DNA from: Niabella drilacis
GTDB taxonomy: Bacteria; Bacteroidota; Bacteroidia; Chitinophagales; Chitinophagaceae
Assembly (NCBI RefSeq): GCF_900101395.1
Contig: NZ_FMZO01000002.1
Coordinates: 509,840-573,839, forward strand
DNA: 64,000 bases
Direction of reading: 5' to 3'
The notes beneath the pieces were generated by a model. It saw nothing but the letters and a program-made list of their open reading frames with translations, ran no database searches and was not told the origin of the DNA. Positions 1-7,282 of this stretch are shown here, one piece after another. Position numbers and translations under genes: made by a program. Position 1 is the stretch's first letter, and the number at the start of each line of letters is the position of its first letter.

Positions 1-90
1 GTTTGATTATTACCGGCGCCGGTAGTAGGTGCTGCCTGCTGGTATATGCTTGCTCCCTGCGGGGATGCGCTGTTCCAATAAATGGCATGT

Positions 91-131
91 AAAAAAGGCA
101 GTGCAGCGGTGGTCCCCGGCTGCACTGCCTT
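91..131 (-). terminator. Rho-independent terminator after clpX
   Basis: A 13-bp perfect stem (AAGGCAGTGCAGC with its complement) and an 11-nt loop lie directly downstream of the clpX stop codon. On the minus strand the stem is followed by a run of T residues. It is a typical intrinsic terminator and closes the clpP/clpX cluster. Confidence 0.85.
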
Positions 132-140
132 CAAAGAATA

Positions 141-1388
141 TTATGCAGCCTTTACAAGGCCCATTTTGCTTTTGTCGAACTTACGCCTTGCGTATTCCCG
201 GGTGAGGGTGAAATGGGTTTCTGATGCTGAGGGCAGCTCGTACATGGCATCGGTAAGGATGCTTTCGCAAATGCTGCGCAGCCCGCGTGCGCCTAATTTG
301 TATTCCACGGCTTTGTCCACCATAAAATCCAGTACCTGTGGTTCCACATCCAGTTCAATACCCTCCAGCTCAAACAGCTTTTTGTATTGTTTCATCAGTG
401 CGTTCCTGGGCTCTGTGAGGATGGCCCTAAGGGTAGTAGCATCCAGAGGGTCCAGATGCGTAACCACCGGTAAACGCCCCAGCAGCTCAGGGATCAGTCC
501 AAAGGTTTTCAGATCCTGCGCATTTACAAAGCGCAGCAGGTTTTTCTTCATATCTTCCTGCTCTTCCTTATCCACGTTAAAACCGATCGTGTTGGTTTGT
601 ACCCTTCGGGCAATGATCTTGTCTACCCCGTCAAATGCGCCTCCGCAAATAAAGAGGATGTTCTGGGTGTTGACCTTGATCAGTTTCTGATCGGGGTGTT
701 TACGTCCGCCCTGTGGCGGCACCAGCACATCTGTTCCTTCCAGCAGTTTCAGAAGACCCTGTTGTACGCCCTCTCCACTTACATCCCGTGTAATGCTGGG
801 GTTATCACTTTTGCGGGCTACCTTGTCCAGCTCATCAATGTACACGATACCGCGCTCGGCAGCTTCCACATCGTAGTTGCATACCTGCAGCAGCCGGGTT
901 AAAATACTTTCCACATCTTCGCCTACATAACCGGCTTCTGTAAAAACGGTGGCATCCACAATAGCAAACGGTACATTCAGCATTTTGGCAATGCTCCTCG
1001 CCAGCAGGGTCTTTCCGGTTCCGGTTTCCCCCACCATAATGATATTGCTCTTTTCGATTTCAACGTCGTTATGACTGTCGATGTCCCTGCTCTTTTGTTT
1101 CAGCCGTTTATAGTGATTGTAAACGGCCACGGCAAGTACCTTTTTGGCATCATTCTGACCAATCACATAATCATCAAGGAACGTTTTGATCTCCATCGGC
1201 TTCCGGATCGACTGGTTAAACCCGCTAACGGTTTTGGTGTCTTCCCTGAAATGAAGCTCCTGGTTAATAATTTCCTGTGCATGCTCCACACAGTTTTCAC
1301 AAATATGTCCATCCTGCCCCGCGATCAGTATTTCTACCTCGTCCCGGTTCCTTCCGCAAAATGAACACTTTAACACATTATCCGGCAT
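141..1388 (-). CDS. clpX: ATP-dependent Clp protease ATP-binding subunit ClpX
   Basis: ClpX is the AAA+ unfoldase that recognises substrates and feeds them to the ClpP chamber in the cytoplasm. At 415 residues it has the usual family length. The N-terminal C4 zinc finger uses Cys8, Cys11, Cys30 and Cys33. The Walker A motif GETGTGKT, the GYVGED pore loop, the Walker B stretch IVYIDELDK and the RKH loop all follow in the expected order. The IGF loop (in NTIGFNV) that docks onto ClpP is present, so it should couple to one or both ClpP proteins encoded just upstream. A terminator-like hairpin separates it from clpP, so it may have its own promoter or be read through at a reduced level. The call is secure. 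Confidence 0.98.
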   Translation of the reverse strand: MPDNVLKCSFCGRNRDEVEILIAGQDGHICENCVEHAQEIINQELHFREDTKTVSGFNQSIRKPMEIKTFLDDYVIGQNDAKKVLAVAVYNHYKRLKQKSRDIDSHNDVEIEKSNIIMVGETGTGKTLLARSIAKMLNVPFAIVDATVFTEAGYVGEDVESILTRLLQVCNYDVEAAERGIVYIDELDKVARKSDNPSITRDVSGEGVQQGLLKLLEGTDVLVPPQGGRKHPDQKLIKVNTQNILFICGGAFDGVDKIIARRVQTNTIGFNVDKEEQEDMKKNLLRFVNAQDLKTFGLIPELLGRLPVVTHLDPLDATTLRAILTEPRNALMKQYKKLFELEGIELDVEPQVLDFMVDKAVEYKLGARGLRSICESILTDAMYELPSASETHFTLTREYARRKFDKSKMGLVKAA

Positions 1389-1420
1389 AGTCCGATTATT
1401 AAGAATTAAGCTGCAAAGTT

Positions 1421-1449
1421 AAAAAAATCGCTGCGAATACAGCGATTTT
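1421..1449 (-). terminator. Terminator-like hairpin between clpP and clpX
   Basis: A 10-bp stem, AAAATCGCTG and its complement, encloses a 6-nt loop. In the direction of clpP/clpX transcription it is followed by further T residues. Its place between two co-oriented genes that work together suggests partial termination or a processing site rather than a hard operon end. Confidence 0.7.
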
Positions 1450-1488
1450 CCATTTTTTATGATTTTATTATTACTTTTCGGGATGCGT

Positions 1489-2142
1489 TTATAGTTGGGT
1501 TACAACCTTATCAGCGATACCATAGGCAATGGCCTCCTGTGCATCCATCCAGTAATCGCGGTCAAAATCCCGGAGGATCTCCTCAACGGTCTTGCCGCAG
1601 TTCTCTGCCAGGATCTGGGCGCCGATCATTTTAACCCGCTGTGTTTGTTTGGCTTGTATCTCCAGATCGCTGCTTACACCCCGGATAAAACCACCCAGGG
1701 AGGGTTGGTGGATCATTACCTCACCATGCGGATAGATATGCCGTTTTCCTTTTTCACCGCCGCTGAGCAAAATACTGCCCATCGATGCCGCCAAACCCAT
1801 ACAAATGGTGCTTACCGGACTTTTGATCATCTTCATGGTATCATAGATCACCATTCCGCTGGTTACCACGCCACCGGGGCTGTTGATATAAAATTTGATC
1901 TCTTCTCCCGGTTTGTCGGCATCCAGCAACAACAGCTTGGTAGTAATTTCGCGAGCGCTTTTATCATCCACAACGCCCCACAGGTATACGGCTCTTTTTT
2001 CAAAGAACAGTTGCTCCAGGCGTTTGTTCAGCATCATCAGGTCATCCCGTTTGTCGGCGGCCTCTTTAGGCTCTTCTTCTTCTCCTTCACCATCAAAGCG
2101 AAGCGGATTTAACCATTTATCTTCTTTTAAATTGGATATCAT
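1489..2142 (-). CDS. clpP: ClpP-family protease subunit (copy nearest clpX)
   Basis: This is a serine peptidase of the ClpP family (217 residues), expected to form a heptameric ring of the Clp proteolytic chamber. The triad is visible as Ser120 (in GLAASMG), His145 (in MIHQP) and Asp196 (in FDRDYW). An acidic N-terminal extension of about 35 residues precedes the peptidase core. I chose the ATG giving MISNLKEDKW over an upstream in-frame start that would add 18 residues. It lies 90 bp downstream of a second, more canonical clpP on the same strand. It is clearly different from that copy in sequence, so a mixed ClpP1P2 particle is possible. That is inference. Confidence 0.93.
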   Translation of the reverse strand: MISNLKEDKWLNPLRFDGEGEEEEPKEAADKRDDLMMLNKRLEQLFFEKRAVYLWGVVDDKSAREITTKLLLLDADKPGEEIKFYINSPGGVVTSGMVIYDTMKMIKSPVSTICMGLAASMGSILLSGGEKGKRHIYPHGEVMIHQPSLGGFIRGVSSDLEIQAKQTQRVKMIGAQILAENCGKTVEEILRDFDRDYWMDAQEAIAYGIADKVVTQL

Positions 2143-2232
2143 GTTATTTTTTTTAGTTTGATAAGTTAATGAGTTGATCGGTTTAAAAGGGGGCAAAAAG
2201 CACCCTGTAAACTTTTCAACCTGTAAACTGTC

Positions 2233-2916
2233 CTACTTTTTCTTCTTGTTTACCAGCAATACTTCATCCACAAAACCATACTCCTTGGCTTCAGAAGCGG
2301 TCATCCATTTATCCCGTTCAAAATCCTTTTCGATCTGGTCAATCGGTTTGTCCGTGTGATGGTTTACGATCTCATACAGTTCCTTCTTTAATTTGCGGAT
2401 CTCGTTCACGGTGATCTCAATATCACTGGCTTGCCCGCCAATACCCCCACTGGGCTGATGCATCATAATGCGGGCATGTTTTAACGCGGCTCTTTTGCCA
2501 TGTGTGCCGGCACCCAGTAATACACAGCCCATGGATGCAGCCATACCGATACAAATGGTGGCCACATCAGGAGTTACATATTGCATCGTGTCGTAAACAC
2601 CCAGCCCTGCATAAACACTGCCGCCCGGGCTGTTGATATACATATTGATATCGCGTACCCGATCCGTGCTGTCCAGGAACAGCAGCTGGGCGGTTACGAT
2701 ATTGGCCACTTCATCGTTGATAGGATAACCCAGGAAGATGATGCGGTCCATCATCAGGCGGCTGTATACATCCATTACGGCCACGTTCATGGGTCTTTCC
2801 TCAATGATATTGGGCGTTAATGCGGTTACCAGGTGATTACCGTAGCTGTGCAGGGTATTGCTTGAAATACCCCGGTGCTTTACCGCATATTTTTCAAATT
2901 CCGAGTTATACGTCAT
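2233..2916 (-). CDS. clpP: ATP-dependent Clp protease proteolytic subunit ClpP
   Basis: This is a canonical ClpP of 227 residues. The catalytic Ser128 lies in GMAASMG and His153 in MMHQPSGG; the Asp lies in FERDKW near the C terminus. The INSPGG strand motif of the oligomer interface and a Lys-rich tail are also present. It is the promoter-proximal gene of the clpP-clpP-clpX cluster. Trigger factor, its usual upstream neighbour, is on the same strand but about 1.7 kb away, separated by an opposing gene. Of the two ClpP proteins this one looks more like the standard enzyme. Confidence 0.96.
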   Translation of the reverse strand: MTYNSEFEKYAVKHRGISSNTLHSYGNHLVTALTPNIIEERPMNVAVMDVYSRLMMDRIIFLGYPINDEVANIVTAQLLFLDSTDRVRDINMYINSPGGSVYAGLGVYDTMQYVTPDVATICIGMAASMGCVLLGAGTHGKRAALKHARIMMHQPSGGIGGQASDIEITVNEIRKLKKELYEIVNHHTDKPIDQIEKDFERDKWMTASEAKEYGFVDEVLLVNKKKK

Positions 2917-3379
2917 AATAATCTTAAGTTACAGGTTAAATTTAATTGCTGCCGTTGCCGCTGCCCGGATGTTTTGCCGGGCGCTGTACAAACAGCTTTT
3001 AAAAGTAATCAAATATTTCTCCATTTACAAAATAGTGGTTTTAAATGCCAACTTGGCTGATTTTGCCCCGGTAAATTCGTCAGATATGCATGTGCCCCGG
3101 GCGTATCCGGCTCTTTTGTTCACGGGCCTTGGGTCAGCCTTCCCGGCGATCAGCCCCGGTGCCAGGAGCTTTGATTCCCGGTCTTCTGCAGACCCGGCCC
3201 CGCTATGGGGCTTTCCTGTATGCTTCCTGCCGGGAGCTGCAGAAAGCCCGGCGGTATTTTTAGTACAATGCAGACACTTGTTTGATGCCTGCGGTATTGA
3301 CTGTTTGTTAATAATTTGTTGACGGCGGGGTAGTGTGTTATATCTGCAATTTGAAATAACTTTAGCAAAATCCCGAAAA
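2917..3379. other. Divergent intergenic region, no gene seen
   Basis: About 460 bp separate clpP (minus) from the metallophosphoesterase (plus). I see no convincing ORF, RNA or strong hairpin. The region should hold the promoters of both genes, but no promoter matched the Bacteroidota consensus well enough to be placed. Confidence 0.5.
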
Positions 3380-4195
3380 ATGAAGCGTAAAGAATTTTTA
3401 AAAATAGCAGGGCCGGCCTTTCTGCTGCTGGCAAACGGTAATATTGTACGGGCAGGGGAGCAGGCGGGGGACCTGCTGAAAAAGAAAAAGCGGGTACGCT
3501 TTGCCCTTGCTTCCGATCTTCATTACGGGCAGCCGGGTACGGACTATGACCGCTTTTTGAAAAATGCGATAGCGCGGATCAATGAGGAACACGCAAAAGC
3601 GCCTTTTGATTTTTGTATGCTGAATGGTGATATCGTGCATAATGACCCGGTACATTACCCGGCGGCCAAAGCACTTATAGAACAATTAAAGATGCCCTAT
3701 TATGTAACGCCCGGAAATCATGATATGGTAACGCCTGAACGCTGGCAGCGGATCTGGAACCGGCCGGTGAACTATGATTTTGCAGTGAATGGGACGGTGT
3801 TCCTGGCAGGTACGACTTCCAATGAAAAGGGGGAGTATATCTGCCCGGACCTGCAATGGATGGCGGCGAAGCTGGAGCAGTATAAAAAAGCCAGGAACCT
3901 TTTTGTGATCGTACATATCAATCCCGCTAAATTAACGACCCACGGCATCGACTGCCCCGAGTTTCTGGCATTGCTGAAGCGTTATAAAAATGTAAGGGCT
4001 GTGTTTAACGGGCATGATCATGATGAGGATGGCATTAAGAAAAAGCTGGATATCCCATTTGTTTTTGATGCGCACGTAGGCGGCAACTGGGGAACCCCGT
4101 ACCAGGGATTCCGGGTAGTGGAGCTGCTGGCAGATGAAAGCGTGCTGACCTATATTATGAATCCGGTTGAACGCCTGAATGAAGCACGGCTATAG
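3380..4195 (+). CDS. Calcineurin-like metallophosphoesterase, probably exported
   Basis: This 271-residue protein carries the ordered metal-binding motifs of the calcineurin-like phosphoesterase fold: SDLHYG, LNGDIV, GNHD, a lone His in VHINP, and GHDHD. A short basic and hydrophobic N-terminal stretch (KRKEFLKIAGPAFLLLA) looks like a signal or Tat-type leader, so a periplasmic location is likely. I took the ATG of MKRKEF; an upstream start adds 15 unlikely residues. The substrate is unknown; phosphomonoesters, phosphodiesters and nucleotides are all possible. It is transcribed against its neighbours and lies between tig and clpP. Confidence 0.85.
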   Translation: MKRKEFLKIAGPAFLLLANGNIVRAGEQAGDLLKKKKRVRFALASDLHYGQPGTDYDRFLKNAIARINEEHAKAPFDFCMLNGDIVHNDPVHYPAAKALIEQLKMPYYVTPGNHDMVTPERWQRIWNRPVNYDFAVNGTVFLAGTTSNEKGEYICPDLQWMAAKLEQYKKARNLFVIVHINPAKLTTHGIDCPEFLALLKRYKNVRAVFNGHDHDEDGIKKKLDIPFVFDAHVGGNWGTPYQGFRVVELLADESVLTYIMNPVERLNEARL

Positions 4196-4246
4196 CCAGC
4201 CAACGGCGCTAGGGAACTGAGCGCAAGGAAACCGGCTGCACGTGGT

Positions 4247-4569
4247 TCACAAGGCCTTAAAAGCGGGCCATGCAAACCGGTGCATTTCTTCAATGCGTAC
4301 ACCGGTCATTTTATTGCGCAGTTGATCCGGAGTGATCAGGATGCTGGTAAACGAAAGCCGGGTTCCGTTGTTCAAAAAGATCGTATACACTGCAAAATCG
4401 CGAACGGGGCTGCGCGAGTTTGATTGACCTGAAAAGGCGATCTTCAAAATATCCTGTTTTTGATATTTGATGAGGTGCTGCGCAGTACCAAAATAAAAAT
4501 CCGGCAAGCCTTTGGAGCCTTTTTCAAAGTTCCGGTATTGTACCTTACCTGTTAGATGGTTCGTGCCAT
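4247..4569 (-). pseudogene. Small conserved-looking protein, probable 5' frameshift
   Basis: A minus-strand frame codes for a well-formed globular sequence (GKVQYRNFEKGSKG, then PDFYFG, YTIFLNNG and FTSILITPDQL) but has no ATG or GTG. The only initiator in frame is a TTG at 4507, which cuts into the domain. Twenty-one further codons upstream look like the same protein and end at a TAA at 4571-4573. An ATG at 4569 opens the neighbouring frame (MARTI) and stops after five codons, so one inserted base would join the two. Either this is a frameshifted gene, a sequencing error, or a TTG-started short protein. The terminator of tig lies just upstream. I do not recognise the function. Confidence 0.5.
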
Positions 4570-4582
4570 TTTAAAAGTACAT

Positions 4583-4616
4583 AAAAAAAGCCGTTCCTTT
4601 TGAGAACGGCTTTTTT
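4583..4616 (-). terminator. Rho-independent terminator of tig
   Basis: The stem GCCGTTC/GAACGGC with a 7-nt loop is flanked by an A-run on one side and a T-run on the other, so it can act in both directions. It lies 17 bp beyond the tig stop codon. Confidence 0.9.
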
Positions 4617-4632
4617 AAACATCTTGTATCGA

Positions 4633-6039
4633 TTAATGGTGGTGATGCTGGTGTTCACTGACCATTTTAGCAAATTCTTCCGCTTTGATGGATGTTGCCT
4701 TGGGTTTTACCCTGGTTTCTGCCCATTCAAATACCTTTTGGGATTGCAGGCGGTTGTAAGCATCCTCCACGTATTTCCGGTCTTTCATCATGCGTTCTAT
4801 ATAATCGTTTACCCAGGGCTGATCCTCTGTCATACCCATTGCTCCGCCCATGTACTGGAATAATTGCTGTTTGGCAAAGTTCCGGATCTCATCGGGTGCT
4901 ACCTGTATGCTGTTATCCGTAATGATCTTTTCAGTGATCAGGGTCCATTTCAGCTGGTTCAGGAAGGAAGGCATTTCTGCTTCGATCTGCTCCGGTGTTT
5001 TGGCGGGTTGCTGATCTTCTCCTTCCTGCGGCTGGCTGTTTTGAGTCGTGAGCCAGTTCTTCAGGAAGGTTTCAGGGAATTCTATTTTTGTATCATCAAC
5101 CAGTTTGTGGAACAACTGGTCGTGGATCTGGTTGCGGCTCTGGGCTGCCCAGTACTGATAGATCTCGTCTTTTACCTTTGCTTTGAAGTCTTCTTCTGTT
5201 TTTACATCGCCTGCGGGGTACAGCTGGTTAAAGAATTCCTCATTCAGTTCCTTCTTCTCAAGCAATCCCACTTTTGTGATCTCCAGCTGGAACGTTTTAT
5301 CCCTGGTGGCAGCATCCTCTTTGTCAAGACCAAGATCCTGGGCAATAAATTCCAGTTCTTTTTCTCCGAAAGCCTCGCCCAGTTTAATGCTAATGCTATC
5401 GCCGGTTTTTTTACCGTTAAGCGCGGTTCTTACCGCAGGTGCAAAGTATTTTACCAGCAGCGAGTTGTCCTTTTTTATACCATCTTCAACCAGGTTACCT
5501 GCTGCGTCGGTTTCAGTAAATGTTACATTCAGCACATTATCATCCGCATCAACGGCCTCTTTATCCGTCATGTTGCCGTAGCGGTTCTGCAGGCGTTCTA
5601 CTTCTTCATTTACCATTTCATCGGTAATGTCGATATTGTAACCGGTAATATCCAGCTTGGCCAGGTCCTGCATTTTGAAATCGGGCTTCAGGCCGATCTC
5701 GAAATGGAAATCATAGTCCGAAGGATTGCTCACGTCCAGTTTCGACATGTCGTTTTCCAGGGGAAGTGGCTGGGCGAAAATATTTACTTTATTGGTATCC
5801 AGGTAGTTTACAACTTCTTTATCAACAGACCGCAATACTTCGTCCATGAAAAGAGACGGCCCGTACATTTTCTTTATCAGACCAGCAGGAACTTTTCCGG
5901 GGCGGAAGCCGGGGATACTGGCTTTCTTGCTGTATTCTTTTAAGGATTTTTCAAATCCGGGTAAGTAGTCCGTTTTGTCCAGCTTTATGCTGAGCTTTTC
6001 GTGAAGAGGGCCAATTTTTTCTTGTGTAATTGTCGCCAT
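4633..6039 (-). CDS. tig: Trigger factor
   Basis: Trigger factor is a ribosome-bound chaperone for nascent chains. The N-terminal ribosome-docking signature GFRPGKVP is present near residues 43-50. It is followed by a divergent FKBP-like segment and a long helical C-terminal chaperone arm rich in Gln, Glu and Lys. The length of 468 residues is near the Bacteroidota norm. The C terminus ends in a natural His-rich tail (EHQHHHH). Its normal operon partners clpP and clpX are on the same strand, but an intervening plus-strand gene breaks the classical tig-clpP-clpX order. Confidence 0.95.
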   Translation of the reverse strand: MATITQEKIGPLHEKLSIKLDKTDYLPGFEKSLKEYSKKASIPGFRPGKVPAGLIKKMYGPSLFMDEVLRSVDKEVVNYLDTNKVNIFAQPLPLENDMSKLDVSNPSDYDFHFEIGLKPDFKMQDLAKLDITGYNIDITDEMVNEEVERLQNRYGNMTDKEAVDADDNVLNVTFTETDAAGNLVEDGIKKDNSLLVKYFAPAVRTALNGKKTGDSISIKLGEAFGEKELEFIAQDLGLDKEDAATRDKTFQLEITKVGLLEKKELNEEFFNQLYPAGDVKTEEDFKAKVKDEIYQYWAAQSRNQIHDQLFHKLVDDTKIEFPETFLKNWLTTQNSQPQEGEDQQPAKTPEQIEAEMPSFLNQLKWTLITEKIITDNSIQVAPDEIRNFAKQQLFQYMGGAMGMTEDQPWVNDYIERMMKDRKYVEDAYNRLQSQKVFEWAETRVKPKATSIKAEEFAKMVSEHQHHHH

Positions 6040-6046
6040 TTGTATT

Positions 6047-6105
6047 GTTTAATGTTTAAAGGTTCAATGTTTAAGGTTATTAACTAGCAACATTAAACAT
6101 TAAAC
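6047..6105. repeat. Inverted and direct AT-rich word repeat upstream of tig
   Basis: The word GTTTAATGTTTAA (6047-6059) recurs in part at 6065-6074 and as its exact reverse complement at 6093-6105. The arms could form a 13-bp stem with a 33-nt loop in the tig leader. A related A/T/C word series is found at 45401-45430. Confidence 0.6.
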
Positions 6106-6120
6106 CTCAAACCTGTTTAG

Positions 6121-6202
6121 TCCGGATGAAGGGACTCGAACCCCCACACCTTGCGGCATCAGATCCTAAGTCTGACGTGTCTACCAATTCCACCACATCC
6201 GG
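6121..6202 (-). tRNA. tRNA-Leu (anticodon UAG)
   Basis: Read on the minus strand, the 82-nt sequence has a 7-bp acceptor stem (CCGGATG with CATCCGG) and discriminator A. The D arm includes GGTAGAC, and the anticodon loop CTTAGGA is closed by TCAGA/TCTGA. A short variable arm stem and a T arm containing GGTTCGAGTCC follow. The anticodon TAG and the extra arm identify leucine. CCA is not encoded. Confidence 0.95.
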
Positions 6203-6420
6203 ATAAGAACTCTATTTCGGGCTGCAAATGTAGTATATTCTGCCATAAAAAATCACAGTTCCCGGAAAAAATACGGGGAATGCGGACACGGCGGGCCACA
6301 GAAGCGCTGATTTGAATTCCGGTATTTAAAATGAAATGAGTCTGCGTCCAAATGCCTGGCATGTACCGGCGGATCAGCGACCCTGAATATTGACAGACCT
6401 ACGAATACCGCTTTAAAGAA

Positions 6421-6591
6421 TTATGGCCGTTTCAGGAATATGGTTTTTTGCAAAAGATTGTTAACCTTCCTTAGTTTATCACTAAACAGCGAACCATCAA
6501 CGGCGGGATCAAACCGTTCTACATAAACCGTGGTACCATTTAATACCATTTTTTTGCGGCTGCTTTTTTTTGTATTTTTTAAGGTGCTCAT
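6421..6591 (-). CDS. Small basic protein paired with DUF6934-like gene
   Basis: This 56-residue protein begins MSTLKNTKKSSRKKM and continues with a compact segment (VLNGTTVYVERFDPAVDGSLF). I chose the start at 6591 because it lies 10 bp after the stop of the preceding gene; the longer frame overlaps that gene. The N terminus is very basic. It is the second gene of a two-gene unit with a DUF6934-like protein. I do not recognise a domain; the small-partner arrangement recalls toxin-antitoxin or regulatory pairs, but nothing in the sequence proves that. Confidence 0.6.
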   Translation of the reverse strand: MSTLKNTKKSSRKKMVLNGTTVYVERFDPAVDGSLFSDKLRKVNNLLQKTIFLKRP

Positions 6592-6601
6592 ATATACAAA
6601 T

Positions 6602-7069
6602 TTAATAAATTCTTTCAACAAAAAAAGCTAAATACGGAACAGGAATTTCAGGATTGAAAGTCAATTCTTTATATTGCTGACCAACGTTTACAAGGCCGGT
6701 GATCACAAATTCTTTTGTAAACTCAGCGTGGTACATTTTTAAAATTCGCTGGTAAAGTCTTAAACGTTCGGGGGTGCTTCCGGTAAATACTATTTTGATA
6801 CCAGGTTTTAGCAGGGTAAATACTTTCAGGATGCGTACAACGGTTGCCAGTACTTTTATATTATCTCCGTTGTTGGAGTGCACGGAATCATCAATTGTTC
6901 CGTCCAGACACAGATCGCCAAAGCCCAGGTTGTAAATATGCGGTATACCGGTTGGCGAAAATTCAACAATTTTTTCTATATGCATTCTTCCGGTACTGAT
7001 AAAAGAATACCTGTTGCCAGCACTTATTTCATAGGGATAAGCAGGGTGTTTCATTTGGACCTGTTTCAA
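6602..7069 (-). CDS. DUF6934-like protein
   Basis: The 155-residue sequence resembles a Bacteroidota family that I recall as DUF6934. It opens with a Tyr/Pro-rich start and a central VYNLGFGD-type motif (here IYNLGFGDLCLDG). A DDSVHSNNGD segment, a hydrophobic helix, FTGSTPERLRLYQ, and a C-terminal half ending in AFFVERIY follow. The FTGST..R..LY stretch is the most diagnostic part. The function is unknown. It directly precedes a 56-residue basic protein and the two are probably cotranscribed. An alternative start at the second Met would remove five residues. The family assignment is from memory and needs a profile search. Confidence 0.65.
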   Translation of the reverse strand: MKQVQMKHPAYPYEISAGNRYSFISTGRMHIEKIVEFSPTGIPHIYNLGFGDLCLDGTIDDSVHSNNGDNIKVLATVVRILKVFTLLKPGIKIVFTGSTPERLRLYQRILKMYHAEFTKEFVITGLVNVGQQYKELTFNPEIPVPYLAFFVERIY

Positions 7070-7282
7070 GTGGTTAGTGTATTACAAAGTAATCTTATGT
7101 CAAATATAATCAAAAAATAATATAAAAGAACAGCTATTTGAAGGCTGCCAAAACGCACGGGTGACCTTTATTTTTGTTGTTTAGGGAGAGATGACGCCGC
7201 GCAGCAGAATTTCTGTATTTTTAACAGGAGGAATGAATCGTTATCAAAGAAACAAAAGGAAGAGGAGTGTGTCCATTATTGC

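Noticed and set aside
1-90. Minus-strand reading that resembles the Gln/Ala/Gly-rich tail of a chaperone such as DnaK
   Set aside because: A minus-strand gene ending here would need its upstream part inside clpX; the reading has no start codon and is only about 29 residues long at the window edge.
4864-5943. 359-residue plus-strand ORF opposite tig
   Set aside because: It is fully antisense to trigger factor, Phe/Cys/Ile-rich, and matches no fold; it is a by-product of the tig codon pattern.
4633-6001. His-rich end of trigger factor as an artificial tag
   Set aside because: The run is only four His after EHQ, lies in natural sequence with a normal downstream terminator, and His-rich tails are seen in natural proteins.
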